This document shows positions 18,698-27,007 of a stretch of 64,000 nt of DNA, piece by piece. The DNA lies in contig NZ_CP121197.1 of assembly GCF_029625215.1 (NCBI RefSeq), positions 372,001 to 436,000 of the forward strand, given 5' to 3'. This DNA is from Aurantibacillus circumpalustris (lineage in GTDB: Bacteria; Bacteroidota; Bacteroidia; B-17B0; Aurantibacillaceae). Within the stretch, counting starts at the first letter, position 1. Every line of letters begins with the position of its first letter. Below the pieces are notes generated by a model. The model had not been told where the DNA came from, searched no databases, and saw only the letters and a program-made list of their open reading frames with translations. Made by a program: the position numbers and the translations under genes.

Positions 18698-21595
18698 ATG
18701 AAAAAACTCTACTACATATTTTTTTCTGTTTTGCTTTTCGTATTTACTTCGCGCGCGCAAATTAACATTGATTTTGAAGCGACACCAGTTGGCACCTACA
18801 CTTCTGCAAGTGCTGTTAATGGGTGGACAATTAGTAGTCGTACTGCAACAAGCTGTAATTCCACGGCAACTTGGTCACTCGGGAGTCCTGAGTTTTCGAT
18901 TATTGCCACACCACAATCTTTCCTTCCAAACATTGGCACTCTTCCAAATTCACCACTCGGCGGTACAGTTGTTGCTCAGTTAAATAGTTATTATTCTGCA
19001 AACAGTTCTGTTACCAGATTAGCACAGACCTTTTCCGTAACTTCCCTCAACGCATATATTCAATTTGCGTATGCCGGTATTTGGCTAAGTGGTACTCATA
19101 GTTGCTGCGAACAAGCGGGATTTAAAGTTCTGTTATATGATCAAGCTGGCAATCCGATTACGTGCCCTTCCTACACACTTGCTGGAGCAGGCTGTGCGTC
19201 TATTCCAACCTATACTCTTTCCGGAAATACTTCTTGGACGAACTGGCAAATACAGAGTATTTATTTACAAAGCTATATCGGATCAAATGTAACGCTAGAA
19301 ATTACAAATTATGACTGCACCGCCAGCGACCATTACGGTACTGTTTTCTTTGATGCAAAAACCAGCAATTGTAATTGTTCTTATGCACCAAGTAATTTGC
19401 CCATTACGAATAACTTTTGTGCGGGTTCATCTTTAGCTAGCATTCAAGCGCCAGTAGGCTATGCGCAGTATTTATGGACCGCGCCAGCTTTATATCCAAT
19501 AAGCGCTTCACAGGCTACCCTTTATAGCACATCATTTACCAACGCGGTTGTGGGAAACATCTATACACTTACCGTCTATCCTGCTTCCCCATTTTGCTCT
19601 TTCACCAGCACTTTTGCACTTGCGAATACTTCAGTTTCTATACTTGGAATTGGGTCGAATCCAAGCTGCACAGTTGGAACCAGTGGCAGTGCAACCGTTG
19701 CAGCGGGCGGGAGTGGAACCGGGTACACCTATACCTGGACTAATAGCACTAATTCTATCGTTGCCAACTCACCAACTCTTTCAAGCCTCGCAGCAGGGGT
19801 ATACACTGTTAACATAACTGCCGCGGGCGCTCAAAGTTTAAGTTGCGGAACGGCCACGGCCACTACTACTGTTGGTACTATTCCCCCTGGAGTTATTCAA
19901 CTTTTAAAGCCTTTTTGTGGAAGTGAAGCCTATCTATCTTATCCTGGTGGAACTAATTACCAATGGTATAATAACCTAAGTCCTATTACTGCTAGCCTTG
20001 GTGGAACGGCATCGAGTTACACGGTTTATTCGCCCATCAACAACTCCGTCTACAGACTCGCTTACATTTCAAATCAAAATTGTCACGATTCACTGAAGTT
20101 AACGTTGGTTCAAGTACCCTCCGGAAATCTCAGTTTAGCGTCGACTCCAACTATCTGTCAAGGCGCAACTAACGGAACAGCTGTGATTTCAATGGCGCCA
20201 GCATCAGGAGCACCACAAGGTTCAAATTCATTTTCTGTTTTTTCGATCGGCACCACTCCTCCTTATTCATCAACTGCAAGTTCCGTATCACTAAATTCGT
20301 TTACAGCCGCAAATTTATCCGCTGGTTCGACATATAGCGTGATCTCCTTCGACGGGCTGTGTAAATACTCGACAAGTTTTACAGTGCCATTTATCTCGTT
20401 TGATTATACGCTTGCTCCTTCCAACTCTCCCACATTATGCACTGGCAACAGCATTCAAGCAAGCGTTACATTTTCCACTCTTCCTAACTCCGGCCAATAT
20501 AGTTACTCTTGGCAACCATCCACATTTTTATTCAGTGGGAATTATCCAAATGCCATTATTTCCCCGAGCACAAATCCAGGAAGCGTAACTACTTTAACCT
20601 ACACCGTAGTTGTGACACCCACAATAGCAAATTGCCCACTAACAAAAACATTATCAATAACTATCGCTAATCCGATTACACCAACTATCAACGCCATTCC
20701 AAATTTATGTAATAGCTCCAATAGCGTTTACACAATTTCAGCAAATCCGATTGGTGGAATATACAGCAACAACGCAGCAATAACGCCAAACGGGATACTC
20801 AATGGAGCTTCAGCTCCTATTGGTCAAAACACTTTTACTTACGCAATTTCTATAGGAACTTGTATAGCTAAAACAGCTGGTACGTTTACAATAAATAGTC
20901 TACCGTTAATTAGTGTATCCGGGAACACGCTTATCTGCGAAGGACAATCAACAACACTTCTTGCAAACGGCGCAAATAGTTATACGTGGAGTAACTCTTC
21001 TTTAAGTCCATTTATTACTATTAATCCTTCCGTTACAAGTTCTTACAGTGTTGAAGGAAAAGATATTCTTACAAATTGTTACAACTCAAAAACTGTTGTA
21101 GTTACTGTTGAACCTTATCCTGTTTTAAGTATTCTCGGAAACACCCTTTTGTGTGCAGGACAAACCACAACACTGATAGCAAATGGAGCCAGTACCTACA
21201 GTTGGAGCAACGGTTTTTCTTCGCAAGCGATAACAGTTTCTCCAAATGTTACGAATACTTACTCAATTATCGGGACCAGTGCGCTTGCCAATTGTTCAAG
21301 CACACAGGCAATAACCGTTAGTGTATCAAATTGTAATATTGTTAGCATTCCTAATAGAAATGTTGATGAGAATTTTAATATTTACCCAAACCCTTCAAGC
21401 GGTAAATTCTTAATAGAGAGCGGAAACATTTTATCCATTGTAGTTTCAGACGAGCTCGGAAGAATAATTTTAGAAGACCATTTTCAAAAAGAAAATTATC
21501 AACTGGATTTAAGTGCTTACTCAAATGGCGTTTACATTTTAAAAATATTTCTAAACAACGAAATCAAGATAGTGAAATTAATTAAGAACGATTAA
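18698..21595 (+). CDS. Large T9SS-exported repeat protein 3 (type A sorting domain)
   Basis: A 965-residue third paralogue. The reading frame is open further upstream, into the end of the previous gene, but the ATG at 18698 starts a proper signal peptide (MKKLYYIFFSVLLFVFTSRAQ), so I use it. The N-terminal domain (IDFEATPVGTYTSASAVNGW) and middle repeats (SCTVGTSGSATVAAGGSGTG) resemble protein 1. The sorting domain (IYPNPSSGKFLIES ... NGVYILKIFLNNE) resembles protein 2. The upstream leader shared by the first two genes is replaced here by a repeat element, so it may depend on read-through. Confidence 0.87.
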   Translation: MKKLYYIFFSVLLFVFTSRAQINIDFEATPVGTYTSASAVNGWTISSRTATSCNSTATWSLGSPEFSIIATPQSFLPNIGTLPNSPLGGTVVAQLNSYYSANSSVTRLAQTFSVTSLNAYIQFAYAGIWLSGTHSCCEQAGFKVLLYDQAGNPITCPSYTLAGAGCASIPTYTLSGNTSWTNWQIQSIYLQSYIGSNVTLEITNYDCTASDHYGTVFFDAKTSNCNCSYAPSNLPITNNFCAGSSLASIQAPVGYAQYLWTAPALYPISASQATLYSTSFTNAVVGNIYTLTVYPASPFCSFTSTFALANTSVSILGIGSNPSCTVGTSGSATVAAGGSGTGYTYTWTNSTNSIVANSPTLSSLAAGVYTVNITAAGAQSLSCGTATATTTVGTIPPGVIQLLKPFCGSEAYLSYPGGTNYQWYNNLSPITASLGGTASSYTVYSPINNSVYRLAYISNQNCHDSLKLTLVQVPSGNLSLASTPTICQGATNGTAVISMAPASGAPQGSNSFSVFSIGTTPPYSSTASSVSLNSFTAANLSAGSTYSVISFDGLCKYSTSFTVPFISFDYTLAPSNSPTLCTGNSIQASVTFSTLPNSGQYSYSWQPSTFLFSGNYPNAIISPSTNPGSVTTLTYTVVVTPTIANCPLTKTLSITIANPITPTINAIPNLCNSSNSVYTISANPIGGIYSNNAAITPNGILNGASAPIGQNTFTYAISIGTCIAKTAGTFTINSLPLISVSGNTLICEGQSTTLLANGANSYTWSNSSLSPFITINPSVTSSYSVEGKDILTNCYNSKTVVVTVEPYPVLSILGNTLLCAGQTTTLIANGASTYSWSNGFSSQAITVSPNVTNTYSIIGTSALANCSSTQAITVSVSNCNIVSIPNRNVDENFNIYPNPSSGKFLIESGNILSIVVSDELGRIILEDHFQKENYQLDLSAYSNGVYILKIFLNNEIKIVKLIKND

Positions 21596-21906
21596 GGCAT
21601 AGTACTCTTGTTGTTCTAGAAGATTTCTGATCTCACGCAGAGACGCTAAGAACGCAAAGTAATTAACGGCTAACAACCTACTTAAAACTGCATACTTCCA
21701 ACTGCCCACTTAAGCCTTAGTGTTTCTTCATGTTCTAAGTGCATTAGTGGTTTCATGATTTCGCGGTACCTGTTCCGGTTTATCGGAAGACGCAAAGAAC
21801 GCAAAGTAGTTAACTGCTAACAACCTACTTAAAACTGCATACTGCCAACTGCCTACTTAATACTTAGTGCCTCTCAGTGCCCTCTGCGTCTCAGTGGTTT
21901 TTGCCT
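21596..21906. other. Gene-free interval filled by repeats
   Basis: Apart from the two 112-113-bp direct repeat units described separately (21643-21902), I see no gene, RNA or terminator in this stretch. The third T9SS gene (plus strand) ends on one side and the DAHP synthase gene (minus strand) ends on the other, so it lies between convergent genes. Confidence 0.6.
21643..21902. repeat. Two direct copies of a ~112-bp hairpin-type repeat
   Basis: Unit A (21643-21754) and unit B (21790-21902) start with GACGC-AAGAACGCAAAGTA, share a central block of about 40 bases (AACAACCTACTTAAAACTGC and onward), and end with CTTAGTG...AGTGGTTT. Each unit is itself an imperfect inverted repeat, the AAG-rich start being complementary to the CTT-rich end. 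They are separated by a short hairpin with arms TTCCG/CGGAA. Confidence 0.7.
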
Positions 21907-22983
21907 TTAAGAATTCATCAAGCCATTTTGTATGCGAATACTTTCTTCATGTAACAACTGACAAATTTTTTCGATGTGTTGTCTCGAAATACCCATTTTA
22001 TCAGCCCATTGACCGCGCGTTCTCAAAATCTCTTGCCAACGTTCTAATTGAAAAATAGTAATATCATGTTCCTTTTTATAAGCGCCAATCTCTTCTATAA
22101 TCTGTATTCTTTTTTTCAGAACATTCATTAACTCATCATCAATCTCATCAATTATTTTGCGCAACTCTAACAACTTATCTGTTGTTTCGGGATCGTCAGA
22201 ACTTTGTTTACGCAAAACAAGATTTGAAATTAATTCATCCAATTTTTTTGGTGTGAGCTGTTGTTCAGCGTCACTCAATGCAATTGAGGGATCATAATGC
22301 GACTCAATCATCAAACCATTCATTCCTAAATCTAAAGCCTTTTGAGCCACAGAAGAAATCAATTCATGATTCCCACTAATATGGCTTGGATCACAAATAA
22401 TTGGCAAGCCCGGAAATAGTGTGCGCAACTCAATAGGCACTTGCCACAGTGGTTTGTTTCTGTATTTCGTTTTCCCATAAAAGTGAAAACCTCGGTGAAT
22501 CGCGGCAATTTTTGTAATGCCACTATTATAAACACGTTCAATGGCTCCCAGCCACAATTGCAGGTCCGCGTGAATGGGGTTTTTCACCATCACTGGCGTA
22601 TTTGTTCCCATTAAAACATCTGCAATTTCCTGAACACTAAATGGGTTTACGGTAGTGCGCGCGCCAATCCACAACACATCTATGCCATATTTGAGCGCTA
22701 ATTCAGTGTGATGCGCATTCGCCACTTCAACCGTTATTTTAAACCCAAATTCTTTTTTTACCTCAACCAACCATTTTAAGGCCTCTTCTCCTCTGCCTTC
22801 AAAGGCATTTGGACGTGTTCGCGGTTTCCAAACTCCTGCTCTGAACAAAGAAATCTTGTTTGTCTCTTTTAACTCCTTTGCAGTGCGCATTAATTGGTCA
22901 AAACTCTCGGCACCACAAGGTCCTGCTATTATTAAAGGGCTAGCCACTTCCGGTAACCAGGTATTTAGGGGTTCAAACTGCAT
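21907..22983 (-). CDS. Bifunctional DAHP synthase / chorismate mutase
   Basis: A 358-residue fusion. Residues 1-260 are a class I-beta (KDO8PS-like) DAHP synthase: IAGPCGAES (19-27), RAGVWKPRTRP (48-58), GARTTVNPF, VKNPIHADL and IICDPSHISGNHEL (about 202-215). Residues 268-356 are a type II (AroQ) chorismate mutase helical domain (LLELRKIIDEIDDELMNVL ... IGAYKKEHDI). It condenses PEP and erythrose-4-phosphate to open the shikimate pathway and also converts chorismate to prephenate. The mutase domain probably mediates feedback control of the synthase, as in related fusions. It stands alone on the minus strand. Confidence 0.95.
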   Translation of the reverse strand: MQFEPLNTWLPEVASPLIIAGPCGAESFDQLMRTAKELKETNKISLFRAGVWKPRTRPNAFEGRGEEALKWLVEVKKEFGFKITVEVANAHHTELALKYGIDVLWIGARTTVNPFSVQEIADVLMGTNTPVMVKNPIHADLQLWLGAIERVYNSGITKIAAIHRGFHFYGKTKYRNKPLWQVPIELRTLFPGLPIICDPSHISGNHELISSVAQKALDLGMNGLMIESHYDPSIALSDAEQQLTPKKLDELISNLVLRKQSSDDPETTDKLLELRKIIDEIDDELMNVLKKRIQIIEEIGAYKKEHDITIFQLERWQEILRTRGQWADKMGISRQHIEKICQLLHEESIRIQNGLMNS

Positions 22984-23061
22984 AATAAGTAATCAAACCA
23001 TTTAAGTTTGAGACTTGAAAATTACCTCTTTTAGGGTATTAAAAAAATAATATGGATTAAT

Positions 23062-23069
23062 TAATTTTG
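23062..23069 (+). promoter_or_regulatory. Candidate TAnnTTTG element before the small Cys-rich ORF
   Basis: TAATTTTG matches the Bacteroidota -7 consensus and lies 4 bases before the ATG at 23074. It would give a leaderless or nearly leaderless transcript. No clear -33 element is visible. Confidence 0.3.
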
Positions 23070-23073
23070 AAGC

Positions 23074-23226
23074 ATGATTTTAGAGACAGAAAAGAAACCG
23101 GTTATTTTATTCTTTCAGAATAATTGTCCTCTAAGCGTTTACACTGAATGTTGCAAAAAGAAAAAAGATTGCTGCAAAAATTTCAAAAAAGGCGATCGTT
23201 GTAAAAAGTGTCCTGGTAGGAAGTAA
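23074..23226 (+). CDS. Small Cys/Lys-rich protein, 50 residues
   Basis: An ATG-to-TAA frame between two minus-strand genes. It begins MILETEKKPVILFFQNNCP and ends KKGDRCKKCPGRK. It has seven cysteines (18, 26, 27, 33, 34, 43, 46), two in CC pairs and two in a CxxC, and 14 lysines. The layout suggests metal binding or disulfides, or a positively charged nucleic-acid-binding peptide. It has no signal peptide. Small Bacteroidota proteins with a similar ...CC..KKG..CK.CP tail exist to my recollection, but I name no family. A TAnnTTTG element directly upstream supports expression. Confidence 0.55.
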   Translation: MILETEKKPVILFFQNNCPLSVYTECCKKKKDCCKNFKKGDRCKKCPGRK

Positions 23227-23233
23227 GCCACGA

Positions 23234-23251
23234 ATCCGATAGCTATCGGAT
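23234..23251. repeat. 18-bp perfect palindrome ATCCGATAGCTATCGGAT
   Basis: A perfect palindrome 7 bases after the small Cys-rich ORF. It shares the core CCGAT-(A/G)GCT-ATCGG with the palindrome at 18663-18680. There is no T-run, so it is not an obvious intrinsic terminator. Confidence 0.6.
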
Positions 23252-23417
23252 ACACAAATTAACACTAAAATTTAATTCATTAACCGTTGTCTTTGTTGTG
23301 ATGACTTCGAGCAATTAGTGGCTAAAGGTGGTGGCAGACAATAAGTCACGAATTGGTGCTAAAATTTAATTCCTAACATTTCCATTTTCCCTCTTACCTT
23401 AAACATTTTACATTTAT

Positions 23418-24116
23418 TTAAAGGTGTTTCATCAACTCTCTCCTTAAATCATCAGAGCCATTAACAGCCGTTTTTTTTATGTGTTTTAATTCTCTGATAT
23501 AATCGAGATTAAAGTCTCCCGGATCTAAAAGCCACGTTGGTACATAAGGAGAAACAAAATTAATAACCCCGGCAGCTGGATAAACATTTAAAGAGGTTCC
23601 AATCACCACAAACAGATCTGATTGTTGGGCTATAAGATTCGCCGTATCCATAGAAGGTACAAGTTCACCGAACCATACAATGTGCGGCCGCAATTGCGAA
23701 CCTTTTTCACATAAATCACCTGCTTTAATATCCGTTGTTTTAAGATCGTATATTAAATTTTCATCTACGGTGCTACGCGCTTTCATTAACTCACCGTGCA
23801 AATGTAAAACGTTCTCACTTCCTGCGCGTTCATGAAGATTATCTACATTTTGAGTAATAACCTGAACGTCGAATTTTTTTTGTAAGTCTGCGATTAAAAG
23901 ATGTGCTCCATTTGGTTGCGCATTTAGTAGTTGTTTGCGGCGCTCATTGTAAAAATTAAGAACCAACTCTTGATTTTTCTCCCAAGCATCAAACGTGGCA
24001 ACGTCTTCTATACGGTACTCTTCCCACAATCCTCCCGAATCCCTGAACGTCTTAATTCCACTTTCTGCACTGATCCCCGCCCCAGTAAATACAACTAACT
24101 TCTTTCTTTTTGGCAT
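23418..24116 (-). CDS. cobB: NAD-dependent protein deacylase, sirtuin (SIRT5-like class III)
   Basis: A 232-residue Sir2 protein. NAD-binding and catalytic blocks are TGAGISAESGIKTFRD (11-26), TQNVDNLHERAG (88-99) and HLHGE with the catalytic His107. Y56 and R59 in NFYNERR match the Tyr-x-x-Arg pair that binds succinyl or malonyl groups in SIRT5, so desuccinylase activity is likely. The usual four zinc cysteines are missing: the region 110-145 (KARSTVDENLIYDLK...) has only one Cys. It starts 6 bases after the dipeptidyl peptidase stop codon, so the two are probably co-transcribed. Confidence 0.92.
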   Translation of the reverse strand: MPKRKKLVVFTGAGISAESGIKTFRDSGGLWEEYRIEDVATFDAWEKNQELVLNFYNERRKQLLNAQPNGAHLLIADLQKKFDVQVITQNVDNLHERAGSENVLHLHGELMKARSTVDENLIYDLKTTDIKAGDLCEKGSQLRPHIVWFGELVPSMDTANLIAQQSDLFVVIGTSLNVYPAAGVINFVSPYVPTWLLDPGDFNLDYIRELKHIKKTAVNGSDDLRRELMKHL

Positions 24117-24122
24117 TATCCG

Positions 24123-26297
24123 CTAAAGGTTTTCTTTTACGAACTTCAGCATTTTTGAGTAAATATGCAAACGGGTGTATCCTCCACTAATACCGTGGCT
24201 TTTATTTGGATAAATCATGAAATCGAACGGAATATTGCTTTTTACCATCGCCGCAGCTAGTTCCATACTATTTTGCATATGCACATTATCATCCCCACTT
24301 CCATGGATTAATAAAAATTTACCCTTAATGTTTTTTACAAAATTTGTCGGTGAATTATCTTCATAGCCACTTTTATTATCCTTTGGTTGACGCAAGAAAC
24401 GTTCAGTGTAGATATTGTCGTAGTACTTCCAATTGGTTACAGGTGCTACTGCAATAGCCGCTTTAATTACATCTGCGCCTTTTGAAATCATTAACGAAGC
24501 CATGTACCCACCATAACTCCAACCTTGAAAACCAATACGAGATTTGTCAACATAAGAAAGTTCACCCAAATATTTTGCAACCTCTATTTGATCAATGGTT
24601 TCTAATTTTCCCAATTGCAAATAAGTACTGTGTTTAAATTGCCTCCCACGTCCTTGCGTACCGCGATTGTCAACACACACTACAATATACCCTTCTTGCG
24701 TAAGTAAATTATGCCAGAAATAATCATTCCAATCCCAACCGTTGTTACATTCGGTGCCACCAGGGCCGCCGTATGCATACATGTAAACTGGATATTTTTT
24801 TGTCGAATCAAAATTGGTTGGTTTCATCATCCAGCCATTTAACTCCAGTCCTTCAGGATGCTTAAATCTAAAAAATGTTTTCTTAGTTAAATTATAGCCT
24901 CCCATTTTAGAAAGCAGATCAGCATTGCTTTCTAGAACCTTCACCAGTTTTCCATCAATGCTGTACAATTCGTAAACAGGGGGTGTGTTTGCATTGCTAT
25001 AAGTTGAAACATAATATTTATAACCCTTAGCGAACTCAAAATTTGTTTGTCCAGTTTTAGGCGATAAACGTTTCTTAGTTTTCCCGTCTAAACTTACACT
25101 ATACATGTCGCGATTGATAGCGCCGTTTTCTGTAGAAAGAAAATACAGTGTTTTTGTCGCTTCATTAAAACCCTTAAATTCCATAACATCCCAGTTTCCG
25201 TTTGTTACCTGATTTATCAGCTTTCCATTTAAATCATAATAATATAAATGATTGTATTCATCTCTTTCACTTGAAACGATAAAACCCGTATTTCCAACAA
25301 ACCTTAAATCATCAGTAACATCCACATAGGTTTTGCTTTCGTCGGTATAAATAACATTGCTTTTTCCGCTTTTTACATCCGTAAATAAAAATTCTAACTT
25401 ATTTTGCAAACGATTCATACGTTGAATGCAAAGTGCTTTTGGATCATTCGTAAATTCAATACGCGGAATATAAATATCTGTTTCACTTCCAATATCAGCC
25501 GTTACTTTTGTTTTACCAAGCAGATCAAAAATATGCACAGAAACTAGCGAATTGTCTTCTCCTGCTTTTGGATATTTAAATGTGTTACGCTCAGGGTAAA
25601 GTTCACCTTTGTAATAATCCATGGTGAATTCTTTTACACGGCTTTCATCAAAGCGCACATAAGCTAAATACTGACTGTTCGGACTCCAATCAAAATAATC
25701 TGCTTTTGAAAACTCCTCTTCATACACCCAATCACCCCAACCGTTTTTTATTTTATTTTTTTCTCCATCTGTTGTAACTGCTGTTTCTGTACCTGTCTCA
25801 AGATTTTTTATGTATAAATTATTTTCAATAACATAGGCGATCTTCTTTCCATCGGGTGAAAACGTTGGAAATAGTTGTTTTCCTTTTTCACTTAATTGTG
25901 TAATTTTTTTGGACGCAATATCGAATACAAAATAATTTGCTTTTGGTGAGCGACGATACACATGCTCCATGTTTTCATTTAAAAGTAATTTATCTTCGTT
26001 TGGACTGAACTCGTAAGATTTAATATCTAAAAAGCGATTCTCGAATTTCAGATCAATACCATAAACCAACTGAGCAACTTTTTTTTGTGATTTTAAATCG
26101 AACTTAAAAATACTTTCTGTATGGTCAACTTGATTAACCTCAATGTCCGCATAATGCAAGCCATCATTCAATACATTAAAACCTTGAGCAGATTTTGATG
26201 AAAATGTACCCTTGGACCAAATATCTTCAAGTGTTATTTTTTGTTGCGAAAATGCTAACGAAGAAATAAGAAGAAATAAAAATGCGATTCTTTTCAT
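24123..26297 (-). CDS. Dipeptidyl peptidase IV-type S9 serine peptidase
   Basis: A 724-residue exported peptidase. Residues 1-17 are a signal peptide (MKRIAFLFLLISSLAFS). About 35-480 form the DPP4 N-terminal beta-propeller (SPDGKKIAYV and similar blades). The C-terminal 240 residues are an alpha/beta hydrolase with GWSYGG (Ser594), HGSGDDNVH (Asp669/670) and KSHGISG (His701). It contains the DPPIV-type glutamate pair in VYEEEFSKAD (about residues 191-200), which holds the substrate N-terminus. It would release Xaa-Pro dipeptides in the periplasm or at the surface. Upstream lie repeat elements; downstream is the sirtuin gene. Confidence 0.93.
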   Translation of the reverse strand: MKRIAFLFLLISSLAFSQQKITLEDIWSKGTFSSKSAQGFNVLNDGLHYADIEVNQVDHTESIFKFDLKSQKKVAQLVYGIDLKFENRFLDIKSYEFSPNEDKLLLNENMEHVYRRSPKANYFVFDIASKKITQLSEKGKQLFPTFSPDGKKIAYVIENNLYIKNLETGTETAVTTDGEKNKIKNGWGDWVYEEEFSKADYFDWSPNSQYLAYVRFDESRVKEFTMDYYKGELYPERNTFKYPKAGEDNSLVSVHIFDLLGKTKVTADIGSETDIYIPRIEFTNDPKALCIQRMNRLQNKLEFLFTDVKSGKSNVIYTDESKTYVDVTDDLRFVGNTGFIVSSERDEYNHLYYYDLNGKLINQVTNGNWDVMEFKGFNEATKTLYFLSTENGAINRDMYSVSLDGKTKKRLSPKTGQTNFEFAKGYKYYVSTYSNANTPPVYELYSIDGKLVKVLESNADLLSKMGGYNLTKKTFFRFKHPEGLELNGWMMKPTNFDSTKKYPVYMYAYGGPGGTECNNGWDWNDYFWHNLLTQEGYIVVCVDNRGTQGRGRQFKHSTYLQLGKLETIDQIEVAKYLGELSYVDKSRIGFQGWSYGGYMASLMISKGADVIKAAIAVAPVTNWKYYDNIYTERFLRQPKDNKSGYEDNSPTNFVKNIKGKFLLIHGSGDDNVHMQNSMELAAAMVKSNIPFDFMIYPNKSHGISGGYTRLHIYSKMLKFVKENL

Positions 26298-26385
26298 AAT
26301 AATTTTATTTTAATGCACGTACTAGATTATTTTTGCTTGTGAAATTAATGATTTATAGCTGATAATAGAAGACAGGCTCTGTAAA

Positions 26386-26401
26386 TCCCCCGTTTGGGGG
26401 A
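26386..26401. repeat. Short GC hairpin TCCCCC-GTTT-GGGGGA
   Basis: A perfect 6-bp stem with a 4-base loop, 89 bases upstream of the peptidase start. No T-run follows on either strand. It looks like one more small palindromic intergenic element. Confidence 0.5.
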
Positions 26402-26419
26402 AGTTTATCCAACACTTCT

Positions 26420-26563
26420 TAAACATAGAGATTCTCTGAGACACAGAACCACTGAGAGAACTTAGCGCGCAGGTCTGGAATATTATATATACAGAAAAAT
26501 AAAGTCAGATCTAACAACATTAAAGTGCTTTGCGTCCCAGTGTCTCAGACCCTCTGTGTTGAA
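26420..26563. repeat. Inverted-repeat element of the CAC/AGAG type
   Basis: The left side (26420-26465: AACATAGAGATTCTCTGAGA, then CACAGAACCACTGAGAG) and the right side (26522-26563: AAAGTGCTTTGCGTCCCAGT, then GTCTCAGACCCTCTGTGTT) are partly complementary and carry the same short AGAG/CTCT units as other repeats here. The middle has no gene. This is most of the 275-base gap between the peptidase and the NTF2-like gene. Confidence 0.5.
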
Positions 26564-26572
26564 ACTCGATGA

Positions 26573-26935
26573 TTAAGCATGATAAACGCGTGAAAAAACG
26601 ATGACTCCTTTTTTAATTTCTAACACTTCGCCAACTTTTAAATCTTCTTCGCCTTGTACATGACGAATATACTCCATAAACACTTGTTCATCATCTGCGG
26701 TAAGCTTTTTTACAGTGTATCTTAATGTTGGAAGCCTATCAAAAGAATCTTTCCACCAATTTCTTAAGGCCGCTTTTCCTTTTATCAAGCCATTTGTTTC
26801 AGGTTGTCTTATTTTTAATTTTGGAGAAAAGTGTTCCGCGTCTTCATCATACAGCGCTAGTAATTTTTCAAGGTTATGTGCGTTAAATGCCTCAAACCAT
26901 TTTAGAGCAATTTGTTTATTTTGTTCTGAAGCCAT
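26573..26935 (-). CDS. NTF2-like / SnoaL-like domain protein
   Basis: A 120-residue single-domain protein. ALKWFEAFNAHNLEKLLALYDEDAEHFSP (about 10-38) is the characteristic helix-turn opening of SnoaL/NTF2-like folds, and GLIKGKAALRNWWKDSF follows. There is no signal peptide. These cone-shaped alpha+beta folds bind or isomerise small hydrophobic ligands; the ligand cannot be inferred. It is flanked on both sides by hairpin repeats and appears monocistronic. Confidence 0.82.
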   Translation of the reverse strand: MASEQNKQIALKWFEAFNAHNLEKLLALYDEDAEHFSPKLKIRQPETNGLIKGKAALRNWWKDSFDRLPTLRYTVKKLTADDEQVFMEYIRHVQGEEDLKVGEVLEIKKGVIVFSRVYHA

Positions 26936-26956
26936 TTTCTACTAATAATTATATTA

Positions 26957-26964
26957 CAAATATA
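26957..26964 (-). promoter_or_regulatory. Candidate TAnnTTTG element of the NTF2-like gene
   Basis: On the minus strand this reads TATATTTG, with 21 bases between it and the ATG at 26935. No -33 element at proper spacing is visible. Confidence 0.3.
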
Positions 26965-27007
26965 CTTGGAAATTTACTGGTGTGTTTCATCCAAAACCAT
27001 TCTTCGA

